63,719 nucleotides of DNA from an uncultured Lachnospiraceae bacterium (GTDB lineage: Bacteria; Bacillota; Clostridia; Lachnospirales; Lachnospiraceae): NCBI GenBank assembly GCA_910589385.1, contig CAJUTU010000019.1:1-63719 (forward strand). The letters are read 5' to 3'. The notes under the pieces were generated by a model. It did not search any database and was not told the origin of the DNA. It saw only the letters and a list, made by a program, of their open reading frames with translations. Shown here piece by piece: positions 34,376 through 42,896 of this stretch (position 1 is its first letter; every line of letters starts with the position of its first letter). Both the position numbers and the translations under genes were made by a program.

Positions 34376-35398
34376 ATGATAACAGTATCGGTAATTATCC
34401 CAATGCATAATGCAGAGTCCTATATTTTACAATGTCTAGAATCTGTGCTTAGGCAGACGTATCAGTGTCTGGAAATCCTGGTTATAGACGATGGCTCTAC
34501 AGACCGGAGTATGGACATATGCAGGGAACTCAGCGGAAATGACAGCAGAATAAAGATATTAAGCCAGGAAAGAAAAGGGGTGTCATCTGCAAGAAACAGG
34601 GGATTAGAAGAAGCAGCCGGGAAATATATTTTTTTCCTGGACAGCGACGACATGATCCATCCATGTCTGTTAGAGCGATATGTCCGGCAGGCGGAATCAT
34701 ATCAGATAGAATTTACATTCTGTATCTGTATGCAATTCAACAGCTTAAAGATGGGTGAGAAGGCCCAGAAGATGTCTGGAGAAGATTTAAAGGGAATGTG
34801 GAAGATCGGAGAGAAAAAAGAGGCAGAGGAATGGTTTCATTGCAAATTTGATCAGGAATTATCCCGTATCGGTGGGAAAATGATCCGGCGGGATACGATA
34901 GGAAAACAAAGGTTTGATGAGAGGATTTCTATAGGAGAAGATACCATATTTATACATAGTCTGGTCTGCAGAGAAATGAAGATGGCTTACTTGGACGACG
35001 TCGGGTATTTTTACAGGATGCGTCCGGCCAGCCTAACGCATTTGGATGAAGAGGATAAAAACCGGCAGATTCTGTGGGTCTGCGAAAAAATTAAAAATCA
35101 GGAATATGATATGGGGCATATCTGCTGGGCATTAAAGTGGGATAAGAAGATTATATGGGGGATATTATCGGATTATCTGACAGCAAAGAGAAAAAAGGAC
35201 AGCGAAAGCTGCCGGCATTTCAGACAGATGATGATGACGGAAATCAGGCATCCTTTATATAAAGAATTTCCAGGCAGGACAAAATTGCTGTTTTATGTAC
35301 TGTTTTATGGATGCTCCTATTTCCCTCCGTTTCGGCTGCTGTGGACAGTGAAACAGAGATTTTGGCAGTGGCAGGCAGTCAATCTGCAGCGCAGATAG
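34376..35398 (+). CDS. GT2 family glycosyltransferase
   Basis: 340 residues. VSVIIPMHNAESYILQCLES, LVIDDGSTDRSMDICREL and the FFLDSDDMIHP metal motif define a GT-A glycosyltransferase. Its middle part SRIGGKMIRRDTIGKQRF and ISIGEDTIFIHSL match the same subfamily as the preceding gene. An in-frame ATG five codons upstream (34361) is also possible; 34376 is preferred since relatives begin just before the first strand, with GGTGG close before it. The next gene, an ABC exporter, starts 28 bases after its stop. Confidence 0.86.
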   Translation: MITVSVIIPMHNAESYILQCLESVLRQTYQCLEILVIDDGSTDRSMDICRELSGNDSRIKILSQERKGVSSARNRGLEEAAGKYIFFLDSDDMIHPCLLERYVRQAESYQIEFTFCICMQFNSLKMGEKAQKMSGEDLKGMWKIGEKKEAEEWFHCKFDQELSRIGGKMIRRDTIGKQRFDERISIGEDTIFIHSLVCREMKMAYLDDVGYFYRMRPASLTHLDEEDKNRQILWVCEKIKNQEYDMGHICWALKWDKKIIWGILSDYLTAKRKKDSESCRHFRQMMMTEIRHPLYKEFPGRTKLLFYVLFYGCSYFPPFRLLWTVKQRFWQWQAVNLQRR

Positions 35399-35425
35399 GT
35401 TACAAATTTGGGGGAGGAATACAAC

Positions 35426-37120
35426 GTGGCAGAAATTTTTAAATACTTGACAAAGGCTCTGGGGAAAGAGGAAGAGAGAGTATGGAAATGGATTGCTGTT
35501 CTGGGGATTTTGGGCGCTGCAATAGAAATTTTCAGTTTCATAGTGACTGTTTTCTGGATCCCTGCGGTTTTAGAAGATCATCCGTCAGCCGGGAAGTTTC
35601 AAGCCTTGGGAGTCTTATTTCTGTTTTTGCTTCAGATGGTATTGGAATTGTACCGGTGTAAGATCTCAAATCATTTTTTATATCATGGCGCACAAAAACT
35701 GTCTGTGAAAGTATATGAATTATTTGCAAAAGAGGATCTGGAACATCACAATCAGAAGAGTGTGATGCAGGCGCTGGCAATGGTGCGCAGTGATACAACA
35801 AAGAGTATTGGGATGATTCTAAGTTGTGTGGATGTGGGGGTCCATATCTTGACCGTTTTGGGGTATATCCTGATCCTGACCGCAATTTCCTCGTGGTTCG
35901 GGCTGCTGGGCAGTATGCTGGTCATAGCCCTGGCTGCAGGGATTTTTGCCTGGTATTGTGTGCGGATGGAGGCCTATGGAGAAAAGTGCAGGAGATATGA
36001 GATTAAAGCGAATTCGCAGATCACTTTGGGATATGGCATTTTTGAGGAAATGAAGATTGCCGGAGATATGGAGCCTGTTCTCCAAAAATACTATGCTGCA
36101 AGCCTGGATCATGCCCGGATACAGGGAGAATATAGTTATAAAAACGATTTTATTAAAGTGGTCATGAACCTGTGGATGAAGGCGGTCATGCTTGTACTGC
36201 TGGCATTTCTTTTTTTTGTGGGGCCGGACATGGAGGCGCTGATACCAGTCACGGCGTATGTCTCCGTATTAAGCAGGATGATGCCGGCGGCTTATACGAT
36301 CGTAGGCGGGATGAACAATGTCAGGTATTCGAGAAACTCCTTTGAAGCATTGAAAGAATGTCTGGACCGATATACGGAATTAAAAGAGAAAGAAAAGGAA
36401 ATCCAGGGAATCCGGCAGAAAAAAATCACATTAGAAAACGGGCTTTTTATCAGGAATCTGACATTTGGATACCACAGGAAGGAAAAAATATTCCAAAATG
36501 CTTCCATGGAGATCCCGGCCGGAAGTTCTGCCGCAGTCATCGGGGTTTCCGGCATCGGAAAAACGACCTTTCTTTCTCTGGCCATAGGGCTTTTAAAACC
36601 GCAGGAGGGAGAAATTTTATATGATGATTATGATGTCGTCAGCCAGACGGATGGAAACGGAAACTGTAAGGCAGATATTGGAGACATTGTCAGTTATATT
36701 CCCCAGACTGTGTATATGAATGGGGAAACAGTCCGTAATAATGTGGCGCTTTTTGCGGATGAGGCTGCAATTGATGATGCGAGGGTGGAAGAATGTTTGA
36801 AGTGCGCCCAGGTGTGGGAAGATGTGGCAAGGATGCCGGAAGGGATCCATACATTGATCAGTGAGCGTGGCACAACGATCTCGGGAGGGCAGCGCCAGAG
36901 GATTGCATTGGCGAGGGCGCTGTATAAAGATTTTGAACTGCTGATCATGGACGAGGCGACTGCCGCTCTGGATATGGAAACAGAAAAAGCAGTGATCGAC
37001 TCGATCCGTCAGGTAAGGAAAAATAAAACCCTGCTGATCGTGACACACCATATGAGCCTTGCGAATGAATGTGATATCATATATAAGATACAAAATCAAA
37101 AGCTGATCCGGGTGAAATAA
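35426..37120 (+). CDS. ABC transporter, fused permease and ATPase (exporter type)
   Basis: 564 residues. The N-terminal membrane part (about 15-300) has roughly six helices. The C-terminal ATPase has Walker A GVSGIGKTT, Q-loop VSYIPQTV, signature ISGGQRQR, Walker B LLIMDEATAALD and the switch His in VTHH. It is a half-transporter that would work as a homodimer, probably exporting a glycan precursor, lipid or peptide of the locus. The GTG at 35426 has GGGGGAGG 8 bases upstream and is a better start than the TTG at 35408. It lies between the GT2 trio and the pyruvyl-transferase-like gene. Its substrate is unknown. Confidence 0.88.
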   Translation: MAEIFKYLTKALGKEEERVWKWIAVLGILGAAIEIFSFIVTVFWIPAVLEDHPSAGKFQALGVLFLFLLQMVLELYRCKISNHFLYHGAQKLSVKVYELFAKEDLEHHNQKSVMQALAMVRSDTTKSIGMILSCVDVGVHILTVLGYILILTAISSWFGLLGSMLVIALAAGIFAWYCVRMEAYGEKCRRYEIKANSQITLGYGIFEEMKIAGDMEPVLQKYYAASLDHARIQGEYSYKNDFIKVVMNLWMKAVMLVLLAFLFFVGPDMEALIPVTAYVSVLSRMMPAAYTIVGGMNNVRYSRNSFEALKECLDRYTELKEKEKEIQGIRQKKITLENGLFIRNLTFGYHRKEKIFQNASMEIPAGSSAAVIGVSGIGKTTFLSLAIGLLKPQEGEILYDDYDVVSQTDGNGNCKADIGDIVSYIPQTVYMNGETVRNNVALFADEAAIDDARVEECLKCAQVWEDVARMPEGIHTLISERGTTISGGQRQRIALARALYKDFELLIMDEATAALDMETEKAVIDSIRQVRKNKTLLIVTHHMSLANECDIIYKIQNQKLIRVK

Positions 37121-37162
37121 CCTCTTTCGGAGAAACCAAGCAAAAATGAGAGGATCTAGATC

Positions 37163-38293
37163 ATGATCGGAATATTAACATTTTATTGGGCGGACGATTA
37201 TGGGGCTATGCTCCAGGCTTATGCGCTGAAACGTTGTCTGGAGAAAGTAAGTAAAACGCGCGTGGAGATCATCCCTTACACATCAGCCAGATTAGAGGGA
37301 AGATACTGGTTCTTTCCGGTTACAGGCAGGAAAAAGGGAGAAAAAATAAACTATATTTTTCTGTGGGGCAGGTTCTTTACTAATGTGTGTTATTTCCGCA
37401 GTTTTTTGAGAAGAAGAAGGAATATGCGGGCTTTCCGGCGCAGGCATCTGACCAGGAAACCTGCGTCTGGAAACGCAGACAGGCTGTCCCTCCAAAAATA
37501 TTCCTGTATCTTTGTGGGGAGCGATCAGGTGTGGAACCCGGAAATAACGATCGGGCTGGATGATGTGTATCTGGGAAACATAAAAGAGAGAGGGGATTGC
37601 ATATGGGCCGCATATGGGGCCAGCTTTGGGGGAGATTCACTGCCTGCAAAATATGATAAGGAATTTTCCGGATCAGTGGGCCATAATTTTTCGGATATTT
37701 CCCTGCGGGAGAAAAGTGCGGTCCCTTTTGTGAAAAAGTTTTTTCACGGAAACGTAACAGATGTCCTGGACCCTGCATTATTGCTGGAACGAAAGGAATG
37801 GGAGCAGATAGGAAAGCTGCCGGCCCGGAAGGATTATATTTTATTTATCTATACGGAGTATAATGAGCAGATGCTCCAATATCTGCAAAAGCTTGCTAAG
37901 GAGCTGGAAAAGAAAGTCGTCCAGCTTTCTATGCCGTGGCCGGGACAAAGGACAGACTGGGCTGACCTGGAAATAGAGGGAGGGCCGTCAGAATATATCG
38001 GTTTTTTTAGGAATGCCGGCTGTGTGGTTACGAACTCCTTTCATGGCATGGTATTTTCTATTTTAATGGAGAAGAATTTTTTGGTGTTCAGCCATAGCGA
38101 TAAAAATGCGCGGATGGAGGATCTTATGGAAAAGCTTGAACTAAAAACCCGACTGGTAGAAAGAGGGAGGGTGCCTGCAAAGGGAGAGATGATGAGAGCG
38201 ATCGACTGGAGGCATGTAGGGCAGCTTTTGGAAAGAGAGCGAGGGTATTCTGTCCGGTTTATCGAGAAAATTTTGTCTGGAAAGTGTGAGTAA
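37163..38293 (+). CDS. Polysaccharide pyruvyl transferase family protein
   Basis: 376 residues of the GT-B-like CsaB/WcaK family, which transfer pyruvate from phosphoenolpyruvate as a ketal onto glycans. Visible family features are ILTFYWADDYGAMLQAYALK at the N-terminus, FVGSDQVWNPEIT, the LDPALLLERKEWE linker and TNSFHGMVFSILM near the C-terminus, which holds a conserved Ser/His site. It overlaps the next gene by eight bases. The family is broad and some members probably do other chemistry, so pyruvylation of this glycan is likely but unproved. Confidence 0.86.
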   Translation: MIGILTFYWADDYGAMLQAYALKRCLEKVSKTRVEIIPYTSARLEGRYWFFPVTGRKKGEKINYIFLWGRFFTNVCYFRSFLRRRRNMRAFRRRHLTRKPASGNADRLSLQKYSCIFVGSDQVWNPEITIGLDDVYLGNIKERGDCIWAAYGASFGGDSLPAKYDKEFSGSVGHNFSDISLREKSAVPFVKKFFHGNVTDVLDPALLLERKEWEQIGKLPARKDYILFIYTEYNEQMLQYLQKLAKELEKKVVQLSMPWPGQRTDWADLEIEGGPSEYIGFFRNAGCVVTNSFHGMVFSILMEKNFLVFSHSDKNARMEDLMEKLELKTRLVERGRVPAKGEMMRAIDWRHVGQLLERERGYSVRFIEKILSGKCE

Positions 38294-39434
38294 GATGTGC
38301 AGTTTGTTTTTTAAAAAAGGAGAATGCTGTGGGTGCGGGGCCTGTGCGGACATCTGTCCGGTCCATGCCATAGATATGAGACGGGACCGGGAAGGCTTTG
38401 CCTATCCTCATAAGAATGCGCCGGCATGTATCGGCTGCGGAAGATGTGAGAAGGTATGCCCGATGGGAGAGCAGGCCCCGGAAGAATGCTCGAACCAATA
38501 TTTCGGCGCAAAAGCGAAGGCGGAAGATGTGAGATACGGCAGTTCTTCCGGCGGCGTGTTCCACATTCTGGCAGAATATGTACTGGAGAGGAATGGAGTG
38601 GTATACGGGGCGGGCTATGACAGTAATATGCGGGTCGTTCATCAGGAAGCCGAAAATCTGGACGGATTGGAAAAGATCAAAAGAACAAAGTATGTACAGA
38701 GTGACATGGAAGGGATCTTCCTGCACGTGGAGCAGCACTTGAAAGAAAAACGCCGGGTCTTATTCTGCGGTACGCCCTGCCAGACGCGGGCGCTTAAGCT
38801 GTTTGTCGGGCAGGACTATGAGAGGCTGCTCTTAGTGGATCTGGTCTGCTACGGCGTCCCGTCGCCTGGGGTCTGGGAGAGCTATGTAAAATATCTGGAG
38901 AGAAAGCACCACGGGAAAATGACGGATTTTTCGTTCCGGGATAAGAGGGCGCGCGACTACGGGCATACATGTGCTTATGTCATCAGCGGCAGGGAATATG
39001 CAGGCTCTATCTATCAGGATCCGTTCTGCATGATGTATTTTAAAAATGTCATTTTACGTCCGTCCTGCTATAGCTGTAAGTTCTGCACGGTGGACAGGGA
39101 CAGTGATCTTACGATAGGAGACTTCTGGGGGATTGAGCATGTCAGGCCGGAAATGGACGACGGAATGGGAAATTCGATCGTCCTGCTCCATACTGCCAGG
39201 GCACAAGAAATCTGGGGGCAGATCCAGGAGAGGATGGACTGGTTTAGGTGTGAGAAGGAGGATATCCTGCAGCCGCGCCTGCTTACGCCTTCCGTCCGGC
39301 CAAAGGGCCGCCCCGTCCAGGGCATTCTATGTGGTACTTCTGTCTTTTCTTGTTTATTTGGCTTGATAGATGCTGCTGCAGGGATACGCAGGATATATAG
39401 AAAAAAGAAAAACCGGGGGAACTATGATGTGTAA
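38286..39434 (+). CDS. F420 hydrogenase/dehydrogenase beta-subunit-like Fe-S protein
   Basis: 382 residues. An N-terminal pair of ferredoxin motifs (CCGCGACADICPVHAI and CIGCGRCEKVCP) precedes the FrhB-type flavin domain, with GSSSGGVFHILAEYVL, FCGTPCQTRALKLF, LVDLVCYGVPSP and CYSCKFC. Such genes are common in clostridial polysaccharide loci next to pyruvyl-transferase family genes. They may reduce a sugar or nucleotide-sugar intermediate, but no specific reaction is settled to my knowledge. It starts with GTG (or ATG three codons later) inside the previous gene and overlaps the next by 11 bases, so the last three genes of the locus are coupled. Confidence 0.85.
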   Translation: MSKMCSLFFKKGECCGCGACADICPVHAIDMRRDREGFAYPHKNAPACIGCGRCEKVCPMGEQAPEECSNQYFGAKAKAEDVRYGSSSGGVFHILAEYVLERNGVVYGAGYDSNMRVVHQEAENLDGLEKIKRTKYVQSDMEGIFLHVEQHLKEKRRVLFCGTPCQTRALKLFVGQDYERLLLVDLVCYGVPSPGVWESYVKYLERKHHGKMTDFSFRDKRARDYGHTCAYVISGREYAGSIYQDPFCMMYFKNVILRPSCYSCKFCTVDRDSDLTIGDFWGIEHVRPEMDDGMGNSIVLLHTARAQEIWGQIQERMDWFRCEKEDILQPRLLTPSVRPKGRPVQGILCGTSVFSCLFGLIDAAAGIRRIYRKKKNRGNYDV

Positions 39435-40326
39435 AAAGGAGCGCGGATTGATAACAGGGCTGGTTTCCGTTGTCACTCCGGCGTATAATACAGGAGCATA
39501 TCTGCCGCAGATGCTGGATTCTATATTGGGCCAGACCTATCCAAAGATGGAGATGATCCTGGTGGACGATGGCTCAACCGACCAGACGATCCAGATTGCA
39601 GAGCAGTATCGGGAAAAGTTTGCAGCAAAGGGGTATGGTTATCGGATCGTACGGGCTGCTCATAAGAATGCCTCTGCAGCGATCAATCAGGGGCTGTCTT
39701 ATGTTGCCGGGGAATATCTGGTCTGGCCGGACAGCGATGATGTATTAGAACCGGAATCAGTAAGGAAACGAGTGGAATTTTTAAAACAGAACCCACAGTA
39801 TCAGTGTGTCCGTTCTTTGTCCTATTATTTTGACTCAGAAACAGGGGAACCACAAAAGGCAGAAGAGCAGAGAGGGAGTCTGTCAAAGGAAGAACTGTTC
39901 TGGGATATTTTAGAAGTAAAAACCTTTGTCTGCTGTGGATGCTACATGTTAAAGTCAGATTGCTTTTTTGAAATATACCCGGACAGGCATATCCCGGAGT
40001 CCCCTGTGGGGCAGAATTTTCAGATGCTGCTGCCGTACATGCACCGCCATAAGTGCCCTACGATCCCGGAACCGCTGTATGGCGTCTGTGTCAGGAAAGG
40101 GAGCCATTCCAGAATGAAACTGACGCAGGAAGAGGAAGAAAAGAAGTACCGGGATTTTGAAAGCCTGGTGGATCAGATTGCAGAAATCTGTGGGCTCCAT
40201 GACAAGGAATCCCAGAGACGTATCGCATGCTGGAAAGAGAAGAGAAGGTATATGATCGCCAAAAAATACGGGCGTAAAAAGGAAGCTGTTTGTGCTTTGT
40301 ATCGATTAGCCATAAAATTTTTTTAA
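39424..40326 (+). CDS. GT2 family glycosyltransferase, last gene of the polysaccharide locus
   Basis: 300 residues. VSVVTPAYNTGAYLPQMLDS, MILVDDGSTDQTIQIAEQY and the metal motif VWPDSDDVLEP show a GT-A enzyme. NASAAINQGLSYVAGEYLVW replaces the more usual 'ArN.Gl..A.G.yi.flD' stretch, with Trp-Pro before DSDD, a subfamily trait. The start at 39424 follows GGGGGA and overlaps the preceding stop; the upstream frame lies wholly inside that gene. It ends at 40326 with an AT-rich gap, and no strong terminator was seen before the next gene. Confidence 0.86.
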   Translation: MMCKKERGLITGLVSVVTPAYNTGAYLPQMLDSILGQTYPKMEMILVDDGSTDQTIQIAEQYREKFAAKGYGYRIVRAAHKNASAAINQGLSYVAGEYLVWPDSDDVLEPESVRKRVEFLKQNPQYQCVRSLSYYFDSETGEPQKAEEQRGSLSKEELFWDILEVKTFVCCGCYMLKSDCFFEIYPDRHIPESPVGQNFQMLLPYMHRHKCPTIPEPLYGVCVRKGSHSRMKLTQEEEEKKYRDFESLVDQIAEICGLHDKESQRRIACWKEKRRYMIAKKYGRKKEAVCALYRLAIKFF

Positions 40327-40404
40327 AAATCAGTTATAAAGATATAGTATTTTTATGAAAGTAATGTTAGAATAAAGCAAATATATAAATTTGGAGGTCT
40401 AAGA

Positions 40405-40632
40405 ATGGCAAGAGGACGCAAAAAACAGGTAAATCTTACATTAGAGGAACAACTCGAAGCAGTAAATAACGAGATATCTGAATGTGAAGAGCAGATCAAA
40501 GCGCTGAAGCAGAAGAGAAAAGAGATAGATAAGCAGATCAAGGAAGAAAAGAAAGAAGCTTTATATCAGGCTGTTGTAGAATCAGGAAAAAGCATTGAGG
40601 ACATCCTTTCTACCCTTTCTGGCAATGAGTAA
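40405..40632 (+). CDS. Small coiled-coil protein with AT-hook-like N-terminus
   Basis: 75 residues, not recognised as a characterised family. It begins ARGRKKQVNLTLEEQLEAV, in which RGRKK resembles an AT-hook core. A heptad-patterned region follows (EISECEEQIKALKQKRKEID), then a helical tail ending EDILSTLSGNE. A strong TTGGAGG site precedes the ATG and a good terminator follows, so it is a separate, probably well-expressed unit between the polysaccharide locus and nudC. A small DNA-binding or scaffold role is possible (inference). Confidence 0.75.
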   Translation: MARGRKKQVNLTLEEQLEAVNNEISECEEQIKALKQKRKEIDKQIKEEKKEALYQAVVESGKSIEDILSTLSGNE

Positions 40633-40652
40633 AAAGAGTTCGAAAGAAAACA

Positions 40653-40695
40653 CAGGCCGCTATGAGAATGAGGACATTCTGTGGCGGCTTGTTTA
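40653..40695 (+). terminator. Intrinsic terminator after the small coiled-coil gene
   Basis: CAGGCCGC (40653-40660) pairs with GCGGCTTG (40684-40691), and an inner AGAATG/CATTCT stem closes the loop. GTTT follows. It is placed to stop transcription before nudC. Confidence 0.75.
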
Positions 40696-40760
40696 AGGAA
40701 CGGGCATGAGACAGCAGGAATGCTATTTATATTTTCTGATGAGAAAGAGGGAAAGGTACT

Positions 40761-41597
40761 ATGATACAGGATATTGCACCACATCATCTGGATAATGCAT
40801 ATCTTCCCGTGCCGCCGGACAAGGACAGCATTGCCCTCTGCTTTGAGGGCCGGGCCTGCCTGATGAATAAAGCAGGGGAGGAGATCGTATTTCCACGATT
40901 TTCGGATCTGGAAAAAGACGGCAATGGGATTTATTCAAACTATACATATTTATTTAAGATTGATGAAGAGCGATATTATCTGGCCAGGAAAGAGCATCAG
41001 GAATGTCCGGCAGGCTTCTGGATGGAGGGGATAGAGATATTCCGTGCGGCAGAGCCGCAGTATCGGGCATTTGCCGGGATTACGGGGTATCAGTTGTATA
41101 ACTGGTATCAAAAGCATCGGTACTGTGGACAGTGTGGTTCTGTTACAAGGCTGGACAGCAAGGAGCGGATGCTGTTTTGTGAGAAGTGTGGCTCTATGGA
41201 ATATCCGAAGATCTGTCCGGCAGTGATCATTGGAGTCACAGATGGGAACCGTATTCTTCTTTCAAAATACGCAGGGAGGACATTCAAAAAGTATGCCCTT
41301 CTTGCCGGTTATACGGAAATCGGGGAGACGATGGAAGAGACTGTAGCCAGGGAGGTCATGGAAGAAGTCGGACTGAAGGTGAAGAATATCCGCTATTATA
41401 AAAGCCAGCCATGGGCCTTTACGGACACTGTCTTGATGGGATTCTACTGTGACCTGGACGGCCCGGACAAGATCTGCCTGGACGAGGAGGAGCTTGCGCT
41501 GGCAGAGTGGTTTGAGCGGGAGGAGATCCCGGTTACCCCTTCGAGAGACAGCCTGACCAATGAGATGATCATGATGTTTAAAAACGGGAAAATCTGA
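40761..41597 (+). CDS. nudC: NAD(+) diphosphatase / RNA deNADding Nudix hydrolase
   Basis: 278 residues. Hydrolyses NAD(H) to NMN and AMP, and family members also remove NAD caps from RNA. The N-terminal domain (1-105) precedes a zinc ribbon with CGQCGS and CEKCGS. The Nudix box GYTEIGETMEETVAREVMEEVGL, given here as its halves GYTEIGETMEE and TVAREVMEEVGL, carries the metal-binding Glu residues. SQPWAFTDTVLMGF matches the NudC-specific SQPWPFPxS motif with changes after SQPW. Length is slightly above that of E. coli NudC. ATG follows GAGGGAAAGG. It appears to be a single-gene unit. Confidence 0.92.
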   Translation: MIQDIAPHHLDNAYLPVPPDKDSIALCFEGRACLMNKAGEEIVFPRFSDLEKDGNGIYSNYTYLFKIDEERYYLARKEHQECPAGFWMEGIEIFRAAEPQYRAFAGITGYQLYNWYQKHRYCGQCGSVTRLDSKERMLFCEKCGSMEYPKICPAVIIGVTDGNRILLSKYAGRTFKKYALLAGYTEIGETMEETVAREVMEEVGLKVKNIRYYKSQPWAFTDTVLMGFYCDLDGPDKICLDEEELALAEWFEREEIPVTPSRDSLTNEMIMMFKNGKI

Positions 41598-41703
41598 CCA
41601 TGTATAGATTATGTATAAAGCAGGCAGCATACGTGTATACAATGATGTGAATGCGATCAGGACTATACGGCAGTAAATTTTAATGTTTTTTTGAGAGAAA
41701 GGA

Positions 41704-42138
41704 ATGGTAAAAACAATGAGAGCAGAATTTGACGATACATTAATTACAGGAAATGAGATGATCGACTCCCAGCATAAGGAACTGATCGAGAAGATCAATG
41801 GGCTTTTGGACAGCTGCGAGGATGGCAATGACAAGCTGGCAGCCGTAAAGACGCTGGATTATCTGGCAGAGTATACGGATTTTCATTTTACGGCAGAAGA
41901 GAAGCTTCAGGAGGAAATGGAATATCCGGGGATAAAAGAGCACAAAGCAGAGCATGAGAAGCTCAGAAAGGCAGTGGACGAGCTTCATGAGATGCTCATA
42001 GAGGAGGAAGGGCCGACTCCTGCATTTGTGGAACAGGTGCACCAAAATGTGATCGACTGGCTCTATCGGCATATCAAGGGCTTTGACCGCTCTGTGGCAG
42101 AGTATCGGTTTATGCGTGGAAACAGCGAGAATCTGTAG
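41704..42138 (+). CDS. Bacteriohemerythrin
   Basis: A 144-residue four-helix oxygen-binding protein with a di-iron centre. The ligand set is visible in order: His in MIDSQHKELIEKIN, His and Glu in FHFTAEEKLQEEM, His in IKEHKAEHEKL and His/Asp in WLYRHIKGFDRSV. In anaerobes these proteins bind oxygen or NO for delivery, storage or sensing. Two starts are possible: 41704, with AAAGGA immediately before it, and 41716, with the same site 12 bases upstream and the usual MRAEFDD N-terminus. It is monocistronic, bounded by a hairpin at 42148. Confidence 0.92.
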   Translation: MVKTMRAEFDDTLITGNEMIDSQHKELIEKINGLLDSCEDGNDKLAAVKTLDYLAEYTDFHFTAEEKLQEEMEYPGIKEHKAEHEKLRKAVDELHEMLIEEEGPTPAFVEQVHQNVIDWLYRHIKGFDRSVAEYRFMRGNSENL

Positions 42139-42147
42139 AGAAATTTT

Positions 42148-42184
42148 GCCAGGCTGCCTGTAAAAAGCTGTCTGGCGATTTTCA
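42148..42184 (+). terminator. Probable terminator after the hemerythrin gene
   Basis: GCCAGGC pairs with GTCTGGC (one wobble) around a short loop containing AAAAAGC, followed by GATTTTC. The T-tract is short, so strength is uncertain. Confidence 0.55.
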
Positions 42185-42221
42185 TGTTATTGTATCTCCG
42201 TATGTTTGGAGGGAAAGGATT

Positions 42222-42896
42222 TTGAAAATACTGATCATCGAAGATGAAAAACTGCTTGCGGACTCTCTTTGCAGGCTTTTGGAAAATAAGGGATTTGATG
42301 TGGAAGCTGTATATGAAGGTGAGACAGGGCTGGAGTATGCAAAGCTGGGGATCTATGACCTGCTTGTCCTGGATGTGATGCTTCCAAAGTCTAACGGCTA
42401 TGAAGTGGCCAGGGAAATACGCTCCAGGCGTCTGGGAACGCCGATCCTGATGCTGACTGCAAGGTCGGATCTGGAAGACCGGATCACTGGTTTAAATTCA
42501 GGAGCTGACTATTATCTGACGAAACCATTTGATACAAGGGAATTTTTAGCCTGTATCAATGCACTGCTTCGCAGGCAGGAAGCCCAGGTGGATGAAATTG
42601 TATTCGGCAATACCTCCCTGGATCTGGCTTCCGCTATGCTGGTCTGCGGCGCAGACAGGGTTCGGCTTTCCGCGAAAGAATTTGACATCATGCGTTTCCT
42701 TTTTCAGTCTAAGGAGAGGAACCTTTCCAAAGAAACAATCCTTGCCAGAGTATGGGGATATGATTCGGATGCCGTGGAGAACCATGTAGAAGTTTATATT
42801 GGATTTCTGAGGAAAAAACTTGCCAGTATCGGATCCGATATCCGGATCGAGGCGATCAGGAGGCTGGGATATCATCTGGAGGTAAGGGATGATTAA
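42222..42896 (+). CDS. OmpR/PhoB-family response regulator
   Basis: 224 residues. The receiver domain has the acidic pocket IIEDEK, phosphoacceptor Asp51 in LLVLDVMLP, the switch Thr in ILMLTARSD and Lys in YYLTKPFD. The C-terminal winged helix (about 125-222) ends VENHVEVYIGFLRKKL, the OmpR DNA-recognition pattern. It starts with TTG, since the frame has no better codon; a GGAGGGAAAGGA site lies just before. It overlaps its sensor kinase gene by eight bases. The target genes cannot be seen; the small gene at 44245 directly downstream is one candidate. Confidence 0.93.
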   Translation: MKILIIEDEKLLADSLCRLLENKGFDVEAVYEGETGLEYAKLGIYDLLVLDVMLPKSNGYEVAREIRSRRLGTPILMLTARSDLEDRITGLNSGADYYLTKPFDTREFLACINALLRRQEAQVDEIVFGNTSLDLASAMLVCGADRVRLSAKEFDIMRFLFQSKERNLSKETILARVWGYDSDAVENHVEVYIGFLRKKLASIGSDIRIEAIRRLGYHLEVRDD

